This document shows positions 25,262 to 32,716 of a DNA stretch of 41,819 nt, in pieces; position 1 is the stretch's first letter; each line of letters begins with the position of its first letter. The position numbers and the translations under genes were made by a program. The notes beneath the pieces were generated by a model that saw only the letters and a list, made by a program, of their open reading frames with translations, had not been told where the DNA came from and made no database searches. This DNA comes from Chloroflexota bacterium (GTDB lineage: Bacteria; Chloroflexota; Anaerolineae; Anaerolineales; Anaerolineaceae), in NCBI GenBank assembly GCA_021779955.1, contig JAJXZS010000032.1, positions 1 to 41,819 of the forward strand, written 5' to 3'.

Positions 25262-26842
25262 TTGAAAATTGAAACTCAACCACGTGATGACCATCAGGTA
25301 AAAGTGACCGCCGAATTCGAACCGGGCACGCTCGAAAAGTACAAACACATTGCTGCCCGCAAGATTTCGCAGAAGGCAAAGATCCCGGGTTTCCGCCCGG
25401 GAAAGGCTCCGTATGAAGTGATCCTTCGCGCTTACGGCGAAAAGGCCATCGAAGAAGAAGCCATCGAGACAATGGTGGAAGGTGTCTATCCATCCATCCT
25501 CGACGAAGCCAAGATCAATCCGGGTGCGCCCGGATCGCTGGAAGAGGTCATTTCGACCGAACCTGTGAAGCTCTCATTCATCATCCCTCTCGAACCGACG
25601 GTGGAACTTGGCGATTATCGCGCTGTGCGCGAAGAGTATTCCCTCGAAGCGGTCACTGACAAGCAGGTTGATGACTTTATCACACGCATGATGAAGAATT
25701 ATGCCACGGCAGAGCCTGTAAATCACCCGGCGGCTGATGGCGACCTGGTTGCCCTCAAGTTGGATGTCACATTGGCGAAACCCGCCGATGAAGAAAAGGC
25801 CGAGGTGCTCAAGGACTCTCCCCTGCAAGTGATCATCGGCGAAAACGATCCTGAGGAAAACGACTTTCCGTACGTTGGGTTCAGCGATGAACTCAAAGGT
25901 CTTTCCGAAAACGAGGAAAAGACATTCAAATACACTTATCCTGAAGATTCGAAATACGACCGGCTGCGCGGCAAGGAAGCTGAATTCCACGTCACAGTCC
26001 AAAACGTCAAATCGCTGGTGCTGCCCGAATTGAACGACGAATTCGCTCAAACCCTGGGGAATTTCGAGAACGTCGCAAAGCTGCGCGACACAGTCCGCCA
26101 GCAGCTCGAAACCCAGAAGAAAGCCGATTATGACGAGGGATATTTCGACCGCGTGATCGACAAGCTCGCCGAGAAAGCGGTCATCAAGTACCCGCCGCAG
26201 CTGCTGCAGGATGAGATCGATCATACCCTCGAGCACATTCAGGAAGATCTTGCCCAGCAGAAGCTTGAACTCGATGTCTATCTGAAGACGTTGAAAAAAG
26301 ATCGCGAAAAGTGGCTGGAAGAAGAGATCAAGCCTGTGGCGCGCAAGCGCCTGGAGCGCTCATTGTTGCTGGATGAGATTGCCAAAACCGAAAAGCTCGA
26401 AGTCGGCAACGAGGAACTGAATACTGAATTCAACAATCTCGTCTATGCCATGCAGGGTCAGCAGGACTTCAAGAAAATGCAGCACAAATTGACCAATGAG
26501 AAACTTGCCAACGCCATCGCCATGCAGGCAGCCACCCGTGTGCTGAACCAGCATGTCCGCGACCGCATGAAGGAAATCGCTACTGGCCATGCTCCCGACC
26601 TGGAAAAGAAGGCCGAAGAAGCTCCCGCAGCGGCTGGCGAAACCCCTGCCAAACCGAAACGCGCGGCCAGGAAGAAGACCGAAGACCAACCGGCATCTGA
26701 AGCTGTTGCACAAGCTGTAAAGCCTGCTGCCAAACCAAAATCTGCAACCAAAAAGAAAGCGGTTGTCGAACCCGCCGCTGCTGATCAACCCGCTGAGACT
26801 CCCAAACCAAAACGGGCTGCGAAGAAATCGGCGGATGCCTGA
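25262..26842 (+). CDS. tig: Trigger factor chaperone with long basic C-terminal tail
   Basis: Trigger factor binds the ribosome exit tunnel and folds new chains. The protein has the ribosome-binding domain with the signature GFRPGKAP (43-50), a middle FKBP-like domain (about 155-245) and the C-terminal chaperone arms. Total length is 526 residues against about 430 in E. coli. The extra is a tail from about residue 440, rich in Lys, Ala and Pro with repeated PKRAARKK-type blocks, like histone-H1 tails. The TTG at 25262 is chosen because the protein then begins MKIETQPRDDHQVK, as trigger factors do; a GTG at 25253 is the alternative. clpP follows 42 bp downstream. Confidence 0.94.
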   Translation: MKIETQPRDDHQVKVTAEFEPGTLEKYKHIAARKISQKAKIPGFRPGKAPYEVILRAYGEKAIEEEAIETMVEGVYPSILDEAKINPGAPGSLEEVISTEPVKLSFIIPLEPTVELGDYRAVREEYSLEAVTDKQVDDFITRMMKNYATAEPVNHPAADGDLVALKLDVTLAKPADEEKAEVLKDSPLQVIIGENDPEENDFPYVGFSDELKGLSENEEKTFKYTYPEDSKYDRLRGKEAEFHVTVQNVKSLVLPELNDEFAQTLGNFENVAKLRDTVRQQLETQKKADYDEGYFDRVIDKLAEKAVIKYPPQLLQDEIDHTLEHIQEDLAQQKLELDVYLKTLKKDREKWLEEEIKPVARKRLERSLLLDEIAKTEKLEVGNEELNTEFNNLVYAMQGQQDFKKMQHKLTNEKLANAIAMQAATRVLNQHVRDRMKEIATGHAPDLEKKAEEAPAAAGETPAKPKRAARKKTEDQPASEAVAQAVKPAAKPKSATKKKAVVEPAAADQPAETPKPKRAAKKSADA

Positions 26843-26884
26843 TCTCAGAGAAATCTGAAGAAGGTTGTTGTAGAAGGAGTAAAA

Positions 26885-27490
26885 GTGTCCTTACCTAATT
26901 TCAAATCCGTAATTCCCATGGTCATCGAATCCTCAGGTCGAGGAGAACGGGCTTACGATATCTATTCCCTGCTCTTCCGCGAACGTATCATCTTCGTAGG
27001 CACGGCTATCGACGATCAGGTTGCCAACTCGGTGGTTGCCCAGCTTCTTGTGCTCAGCCGCGAAGACCCGGATGCCGATATCCAGATGTACATCAACTCG
27101 CCCGGCGGACAGATTTACTCGGGCCTCGCCATCTATGATACGATGAAGATGATCCCGAACCATGTTTCCACCGTTGCGGTGGGCGTAACCGCCTCATTTG
27201 GCACTGTGCTGCTGGCAGCCGGTACGAAGGGTAAACGCTATGCCCTGCCCAACTCGACCATTCACATGCACCAGCCGCTCGGCGGTGCCGAAGGCCAGGC
27301 CTCGGATATCGAAATCCAGGCGCGTGAGATTCTGCGCCTCAAGACCCGCCTCCTCGACATTCTCGCTGAATCGACGGGGCAAAGCCTCGAGACGATCCAG
27401 CACGATACCGATCGCAACTACTATCTCGATGCCCAAAGCGCAGTGGAATATGGCCTTGTCGATCAAGTGCTGACCCCTCCCGCGCATTGA
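26885..27490 (+). CDS. clpP: ATP-dependent Clp protease proteolytic subunit, Ser-His-Asn triad
   Basis: ClpP forms the barrel protease used by ClpX/ClpC unfoldases. The 201-residue protein has catalytic S104 in GVTASFGT and H129 in HMHQP. Aligned with E. coli ClpP, the third catalytic residue (Asp171 of the mature enzyme, in TERD) corresponds to N178 here (codon AAC at 27416-27418). The residue after the serine is Phe rather than the usual Met. A Ser-His-Asn triad is known from ClpP1 of Listeria, which works with a second ClpP. No ClpX or second ClpP is in the window. GTG 26885 has a good AAGGAG ribosome-binding site and the gene follows tig closely. Confidence 0.94.
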   Translation: MSLPNFKSVIPMVIESSGRGERAYDIYSLLFRERIIFVGTAIDDQVANSVVAQLLVLSREDPDADIQMYINSPGGQIYSGLAIYDTMKMIPNHVSTVAVGVTASFGTVLLAAGTKGKRYALPNSTIHMHQPLGGAEGQASDIEIQAREILRLKTRLLDILAESTGQSLETIQHDTDRNYYLDAQSAVEYGLVDQVLTPPAH

Positions 27491-27509
27491 TTTCAACTTA
27501 CCATAACCG

Positions 27510-27543
27510 AGCCGGGTGGCTGATGCTATCCGGCTTGTTTTTT
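27510..27543 (+). terminator. Intrinsic terminator abutting the next ribosome-binding site
   Basis: An 11-pair stem, two pairs being G-U, spans 27510-27535 with loop TGAT and is followed by TGTTTTTT. GGAG of the next gene begins at 27544, directly after the T-run, so the phosphatase gene lies beyond a terminator without space for a separate promoter. Confidence 0.75.
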
Positions 27544-27553
27544 GGAGAACCGC

Positions 27554-28339
27554 ATGCAAATCAAGCACCTCGATCACATCAAAGCCCTTGTCCTCGACAT
27601 GGATGGCGTACTATGGCGCGAACGTGAACCGATTGGCAACCTGCCGGTCATTTTCAAAAGCTTCTCCAAAGCGGGCTTGCAGGTGGTGTTGGCAACCAAC
27701 AACGGAACCCGGACTCCAGCCCAGTATGTCGAAAAATTGGCCGAATATGGGGTGAAGATCCGCCCTGAGCAGGTCATCACTTCATCATTGGGAGCCGCCT
27801 ACCTCCTGCAAAAACGCTTCCCCATGGGTGGGCATGTTTTTGTCATCGGCGAGATGGGTGTAGAGACAGCGATGAAGGATGCGGGATTTGCGATTTCCGA
27901 GAAAGATGCCGTGGCTGTCGTTGCAGGCATGGACCGGTCGATCTCATTTGGCAAGCTGAAGACCGGCTGTCTGTGTATTCGCGCCGGGGCAGCCTTCTAC
28001 GGCACCAATCCGGACCGTACTTTTCCCACTCCAGAAGGGTTGATTCCGGGTGCGGGGTCGATTCTTGCCGCGCTTGAAGCCTGCACCGATGTCAAACCCA
28101 TCATCGCCGGTAAACCGAACAGTACGCTTTTCGAATTTGCCGAGCAGCGCCTGGGAATCGCCGCGGACGAGATGCTCGTCGTTGGCGACCGCCTCGATAC
28201 GGACATCCTCGGCGGGTACCGTGCAGGCTGCAAGACCGCGCTGGTGCTCACCGGAATTTCGAGTTTCGAAGACGCCACCCGTTTCGAGGTGAAGCCCGAT
28301 TTGATCGTGCCTGCCTTGGAGAATTTACTGGACGATTAA
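27554..28339 (+). CDS. NagD-type HAD-superfamily phosphatase
   Basis: This 261-residue phosphatase of the NagD/p-nitrophenylphosphatase group has nucleophile D15 and acid D17 in LDMDGVLW. The LATNNGTRT motif carries the phosphate-binding Thr/Asn, and IIAGKPN and VVGDRLDTDILGG hold the later lysine and metal-binding aspartates. The large C2-type cap between the motifs is present. Likely substrates are small phosphomonoesters such as nucleotides or phosphoglycolate. ATG 27554 is chosen for GGAG six bases upstream. rlmN starts two bases after the stop, so the two are coupled. Confidence 0.9.
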   Translation: MQIKHLDHIKALVLDMDGVLWREREPIGNLPVIFKSFSKAGLQVVLATNNGTRTPAQYVEKLAEYGVKIRPEQVITSSLGAAYLLQKRFPMGGHVFVIGEMGVETAMKDAGFAISEKDAVAVVAGMDRSISFGKLKTGCLCIRAGAAFYGTNPDRTFPTPEGLIPGAGSILAALEACTDVKPIIAGKPNSTLFEFAEQRLGIAADEMLVVGDRLDTDILGGYRAGCKTALVLTGISSFEDATRFEVKPDLIVPALENLLDD

Positions 28340-28341
28340 GA

Positions 28342-29403
28342 ATGGCAATAAAGAACGATTCTGAACTTTATTTATTCGATCTCGACCTGAAGGCGTTGGA
28401 AGAATTGTTCGCCTCCTGGGGCGAACCCGCCTATCGCGCACGCCAATTGTGGCATGCCGCATATGTGGATCTGATCCAGGATTATGCCGAAATTTCGACC
28501 TTCCCCAAGGAATTGCGGGCGAAGCTATCTGAATCTCTGACATTCTCTCACCTTCGCGCCATTGACCAACTCTCCTCGGATGACCGCGAAACCGTCAAGA
28601 CCCTGTTTGCCCTTCCGGATGATCGCATGATCGAAGCCGTTTTGATGCATTACGATGTGCGGGATACGCTCTGCATCTCGTCGCAATCCGGTTGCGCCAT
28701 GGGCTGCGTGTTTTGCGCCACCGGTCAGATGGGATTCAAACGGAACCTGAGCTCGGGAGAGATCGTCGAGCAGGTGGTGGTTTACGCCCGTGTCCTCAAA
28801 GCAGAAGGAAAGCGTGTGACCAATGTGGTCGTTATGGGCATGGGTGAGCCTTTCCATAATTACGAGGCTGTAATGGCTTCCATCGATCGCTTGAACGATC
28901 CACAGGGAATGAGCCTGGGTGCAAGGCGCTTTACCATTTCCACAGTCGGACTTGTGCCTGTAATCCGGCGTTTTGCCGCCGAAAAGCGCCAGGTCAACCT
29001 GGCAGTCAGCCTGCACGCAGCCAACGATACTCTGCGTGCGTCGATGATGCCGGTGGATCGTAAATATCCCATCTCAGAGCTGATGGCGGCGGTTCGCGAA
29101 TACACTCAACAGACAGGGCGAAGGATCACCTTCGAGTGGGCGCTGATTCGCGATGTAAATGACCGCGAAGAAGATGCCATCGAGCTGGCGGAATTGGTCA
29201 GGGGCATGCTGTGCCATGTCAACGTCATTCCGCTCAATCCCACCCGAAAGTATGCCGGTCAGGCTACAACGCATGAGAGAGCCCTCGCGTTCCAGAAAGT
29301 GCTGGAATCCCGGGGCATCCCGTGCACCATTCGGCTGCGCCGCGGCATCGATATTCAGGCTGGCTGCGGTCAACTCGCTTCTCGCGCCGCTGAAAAGAAC
29401 TGA
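28342..29403 (+). CDS. rlmN: 23S rRNA/tRNA adenine-C2 methyltransferase RlmN
   Basis: RlmN is a radical-SAM enzyme that methylates C2 of A2503 in 23S rRNA and A37 in some tRNAs. The 353-residue protein has the cluster motif C118, C122, C125 (CAMGCVFC) and the methyl-carrying C342 near the end in QAGCGQL. RlmN-typical MGMGEPFHNYEAV, SLHAANDTLR and NVIPLNP are present. It starts two bases after the phosphatase gene and ends 35 bp before ftsY. Confidence 0.96.
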   Translation: MAIKNDSELYLFDLDLKALEELFASWGEPAYRARQLWHAAYVDLIQDYAEISTFPKELRAKLSESLTFSHLRAIDQLSSDDRETVKTLFALPDDRMIEAVLMHYDVRDTLCISSQSGCAMGCVFCATGQMGFKRNLSSGEIVEQVVVYARVLKAEGKRVTNVVVMGMGEPFHNYEAVMASIDRLNDPQGMSLGARRFTISTVGLVPVIRRFAAEKRQVNLAVSLHAANDTLRASMMPVDRKYPISELMAAVREYTQQTGRRITFEWALIRDVNDREEDAIELAELVRGMLCHVNVIPLNPTRKYAGQATTHERALAFQKVLESRGIPCTIRLRRGIDIQAGCGQLASRAAEKN

Positions 29404-29420
29404 GCCGCGTCATTTCATCA

Positions 29421-29429
29421 TGCTATAAT
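29421..29429 (+). promoter_or_regulatory. Extended -10 promoter immediately before ftsY
   Basis: TGCTATAAT is a consensus extended -10 element with no clear -35. It ends nine bases before the ftsY ATG, so transcription from it would start only about three bases before the start codon. Confidence 0.55.
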
Positions 29430-29438
29430 TTCAGGACT

Positions 29439-30353
29439 ATGGATAACCTCTTCTCGAAATGGAAAGATAGCCTCGAAAAAACGCGCAAAGCAACATTCGG
29501 GCGCATTACCACCATCTTTGGCGCTTCCGAGATCACTCCGGATACCTGGGATGAGCTCGAATCCATGCTCATCCAGGCGGATATCGGGGTCGCTACCACC
29601 CAGTCGGTCGTCGAGAATCTCAAGAAACAGGTAACTGCTGAAGGTGTCGTCAAGACTGCCGAGCTTTCCACTTTGCTCGAAAGTGAACTCCTCGCCCGCC
29701 TTTCAGCGCCTTTGGATCTGGATTTGGGCAGCGTTAAACCCGCGGTGATGCTGTTGGTGGGCGTGAATGGGTCTGGGAAGACCACAACCGCTGCGAAGCT
29801 GGGCAAGAGGTATACCAACGAAGGCAAGAAAGTGCTTCTGGCGGCTGCAGATACCTACCGCGCCGCGGCGATTGACCAGCTCCAGGTATGGGCAACCCGC
29901 CTGAACCTGCCGGTCGTCGCCGGCCAACCGGATAGCGACCCGGGAGCCGTGGCTTACGATGCAGTGCAATCGGGTATCTCGCGCGGTATGGATGTGGTCA
30001 TCGTGGATACTGCAGGCAGACTGCACACCCGCTATAATCTGATGGAAGAGCTCAAGAAAGTGTACAGAGTGGTCGGTAAGGCGCTTCCAGGGGCTCCACA
30101 GGCTGTGCTGCTCGTTTTAGATGCCACTACAGGGCAAAACGCCATCCACCAGGCACGCGCCTTCCAGGAGGCCGTCAAGGTCAATGGCGTTATACTGACC
30201 AAGCTCGACAGTTCCGCACGTGGCGGAATGGCTTTCGCGATCCAGCAGGAATTGAACTTGCCCATTCTCTATGCCGGATTGGGAGAAAAACCCGAAGACT
30301 TGACTCCGTTCGACCGCACGGCATTTGTACGCGGAATAATGAATAGGAATTAG
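29439..30353 (+). CDS. ftsY: Signal recognition particle receptor FtsY
   Basis: FtsY is the membrane-targeting GTPase that receives SRP-bound ribosomes. The 304-residue protein consists of the NG domain: an N-domain helical bundle (about 1-90) and a GTPase with GVNGSGKT (108-115), DTYRAAA, VDTAGR and TKLDSSARGG. The long acidic A domain of E. coli FtsY is absent, as in many short FtsY proteins. AGGA lies too close to the ATG (about three bases) to be an ideal site, while an extended -10 box ends nine bases upstream, so the message may be almost leaderless. prfB follows 10 bases after the stop. Confidence 0.95.
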   Translation: MDNLFSKWKDSLEKTRKATFGRITTIFGASEITPDTWDELESMLIQADIGVATTQSVVENLKKQVTAEGVVKTAELSTLLESELLARLSAPLDLDLGSVKPAVMLLVGVNGSGKTTTAAKLGKRYTNEGKKVLLAAADTYRAAAIDQLQVWATRLNLPVVAGQPDSDPGAVAYDAVQSGISRGMDVVIVDTAGRLHTRYNLMEELKKVYRVVGKALPGAPQAVLLVLDATTGQNAIHQARAFQEAVKVNGVILTKLDSSARGGMAFAIQQELNLPILYAGLGEKPEDLTPFDRTAFVRGIMNRN

Positions 30354-30363
30354 AGGAACGCTT

Positions 30364-31450
30364 ATGAGCGACATGGTTGAAACACTCGACACCAATCTCA
30401 GCACCATCCACTCCCTCATGGAGCGTCTTTGACTTATCCCAAAAGGAAACTCAACTGCGTGAGTTGGAGAAGAAATCCGAAGATCAGGCCCTCTGGAACA
30501 ACCCAACCTCCGCCCAGCAATTGATGAAGTCAATCGCAGACCTGCGTAACGAAGTTCAGCTATGGCGCTCACTCGAAAAACGCATCCTCGACACACGTGA
30601 ACTCATGGAACTCGGCGATGACTCGCTCTTGCCCGAACTGACCCAGGAATTCAACGGCATCCAGGAAGAGCTCCGAGGGTTGGAGTTTTCGACGCTCCTC
30701 GGCGGCAAACACGATCGCGGCAATGCGCTGCTGACCATCAATGCCGGCGAGGGTGGAACCGATGCGGCAGACTGGGCTGGCATGCTCGAGCGCATGTATC
30801 TCCGCTGGGCGGAACGTCACAAATTCACGACTGAGATTCTCGACCAAACCGAAGGTGAAGAGGCTGGCATCAAGACTGTCAGCATCGCGGTCGATGGATT
30901 GTACGCATATGGCTATCTGCGCGCGGAAAAGGGTGTGCACCGTCTGGTGCGGCTCTCGCCATTCGATTCAGCCCACAGGCGCCACACCTCGTTCGCTCAG
31001 GTCGAGGTGCTGCCCGAAAGCTCTCAAGACGATCCCGAGGTGCAGATCAACCCGGAAGATATCAAGGTGGAAGTGTTCCGTTCCTCAGGCGCAGGCGGCC
31101 AAAATGTGCAAAAGAACTCCACCGCTGTGCGTATCATTCACATCCCAACGGGAATCGTGGTGACCTGTCAAAACGAACGCTCTCAGATGCAGAACCGCGA
31201 AAACGCCATGCGTGTGCTGCGGGCTCGCCTGCTGGATATTGCGGAACAGAACCAGAACAAGGAATTGCAGGAATTGCGCGGAGTGTATCAAAAGGCGGAA
31301 TGGGGCAGCCAGATTCGCTCGTATGTGCTGCACCCCTACCAGATGGTCAAAGATCACCGCACCGAACACGAGGTGGGAAACGCCCAGGCCGTGCTAGATG
31401 GCGATATCGACGGCTTCATCGAAGCCTACTTGAAATCTGCGAAGAAATAA
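30364..31450 (+). CDS. prfB: Peptide chain release factor 2, programmed +1 frameshift
   Basis: RF2 releases chains at UGA and UAA. The frame from ATG 30364 encodes 22 residues and meets CTT TGA C at 30427-30433. A +1 slip on CTT, skipping T30430, gives GAC and continues to 31450, for about 361 residues. GGAG CGT CTT TGA C has the internal ribosome-binding-like element at the same distance as in the E. coli site. Downstream are the peptide-anticodon region with LVRLSPFDSAHRRHTS and the GGQ motif in SGAGGQNVQKN. GAGG precedes the ATG. It probably shares a transcript with ftsY. Confidence 0.96.
30421..30433 (+). promoter_or_regulatory. prfB frameshift site
   Basis: GGAG then CGT, slippery CTT (30427-30429), in-frame stop TGA (30430-30432) and C. 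Low RF2 slows termination at the UGA and favours the +1 shift, which restores RF2 levels. This is the standard autoregulatory circuit. Confidence 0.95.
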
Positions 31451-31454
31451 CAAA

Positions 31455-31478
31455 CCGGGCGCACGAAGGTGCGCCCGG
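31455..31478 (+). terminator. GC-rich hairpin after prfB
   Basis: CCGGGCGCAC (31455-31464) pairs perfectly with GTGCGCCCGG (31469-31478) around GAAG. There is no T-run, so termination efficiency is uncertain. Confidence 0.6.
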
Positions 31479-31525
31479 AATGATCATGTTCTACGCTTGG
31501 CAGTCGACTGCGCCGTTTTGTCGTT

Positions 31526-32494
31526 TTAGTCCAGAACATGCAGCATTTCGAGTAGCGACATGTCCAATCCTTTGGGCTCGTTGATCACTTTCTCGAGCGG
31601 AGTGGCAACCACTTCGCCTTTGATTTCTCCAACCAGGGTGCCGTAGTTCCCCTTGTCGATCTGCTCCACAGCAGCCACGCCAAGGCGCGTCGCCAGGATC
31701 CGGTCTGAAGCGCTTGGCACTCCGCCGCGTTGTACGTGGCCGATGATGGTCATGCGCAGGTCGAAGCCCAACCGCTCGCGGTGTTCGCAGAAGTATTGAT
31801 CCAGGGCTGTGGCGTTGTACTTGGCGCCTTCGGCCACCACAATGATCGCGTGCCCCTTGCCTTTCTCATATGCTTTTGACAGCACAGTCGCGATCTCTTC
31901 GGGGTCGGTTTCAACCTCAGGCAGAACAACATATTCGGCGCCGCCAGCGATGCCAGACATCAAGGCCAGGTATCCGCAATTGCGTCCCATCACTTCGATC
32001 AGGAATGCCCGCTGGTGCGAAGAAGCCGTCGTCTTCAGACGGTCGATCGATTCGAGTGCGATATTCAAAGCGGTGTCAACCCCGATGGTCACGTCGGATC
32101 CTGTGAGGTCATTATCGATCGTGGATGCGACACCCACCACCGGGAAGCCATGCTGGTGTAAGGCATAGTTGCCTGTCTGCGAGCCGTTTCCCCCGATAAC
32201 CACAAGCGCATCGACACCTTCCTCATTCATCGAGCGGATGGCAGAGATCTGCCCCCGCTGAGTTTTAAACTCTTCAGACCGCGCGCTGCCGAGGATTGTC
32301 CCTCCGCGCTGCATGATACCGCCCACATCCCGCGTGCCCAGCGGAACAAAAATTCCGTTGATCAAACCTTCGTAACCACCCCTCACCCCCACTGTTGTCC
32401 ACCCTTTGGAATTGCTTGCACGGGTCACCGCGCGGATCGCGGCGTTCATGCCGGGTGCATCCCCACCGCTTGTCAGAACAGCGATTTTCTTCAT
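31526..32494 (-). CDS. pfkA: 6-phosphofructokinase with unusual phosphodonor-site residues
   Basis: PfkA phosphorylates fructose 6-phosphate in glycolysis. At 322 residues it has the bacterial form: LTSGGDAPGMNAAIR near the N-terminus, RGGTILGSAR (63-72), TIDND (125-129), HQRAF and MGRNCG. Two positions that mark the phosphodonor differ from E. coli: the GGDGS motif is GGNGS (N103, G104 kept), and the Gly124 typical of ATP enzymes is Ser124 (Lys in pyrophosphate enzymes). ATP is still the likelier donor because G104 is retained, but this is uncertain. The second of two adjacent ATGs (32494) is chosen for its six-base spacing from AGGAG. It is divergent from the dehydrogenase operon. Confidence 0.93.
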   Translation of the reverse strand: MKKIAVLTSGGDAPGMNAAIRAVTRASNSKGWTTVGVRGGYEGLINGIFVPLGTRDVGGIMQRGGTILGSARSEEFKTQRGQISAIRSMNEEGVDALVVIGGNGSQTGNYALHQHGFPVVGVASTIDNDLTGSDVTIGVDTALNIALESIDRLKTTASSHQRAFLIEVMGRNCGYLALMSGIAGGAEYVVLPEVETDPEEIATVLSKAYEKGKGHAIIVVAEGAKYNATALDQYFCEHRERLGFDLRMTIIGHVQRGGVPSASDRILATRLGVAAVEQIDKGNYGTLVGEIKGEVVATPLEKVINEPKGLDMSLLEMLHVLD

Positions 32495-32497
32495 CAT

Positions 32498-32716
32498 AAT
32501 CTCCTGAATAATAAACATAAATCCAAATGTGATTTTATCACTATACGATACCATAACACCATGCGCGGGCTTTTCGGATTGCCGGTTCCGCCCCAAATGC
32601 ATTTCAATTCGACTGAAAGATGGGGTAAAATTCTAATCGCGTTGGTTCAGGTCTATTGCTGGTTCAATGTTGCACGGGAAATTGAGCTCAATCAAATACC
32701 TTCAACAGGACACTCT
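32498..32716. other. Divergent intergenic region, pfkA and dehydrogenase operon
   Basis: No gene is visible in these 219 bp. On the plus strand TAAAAT lies near 32627 without a good -35. On the minus strand, AT-rich stretches with TATAGT and TAAAAT about 45-55 bp upstream of pfkA are weak promoter candidates. Confidence 0.35.
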
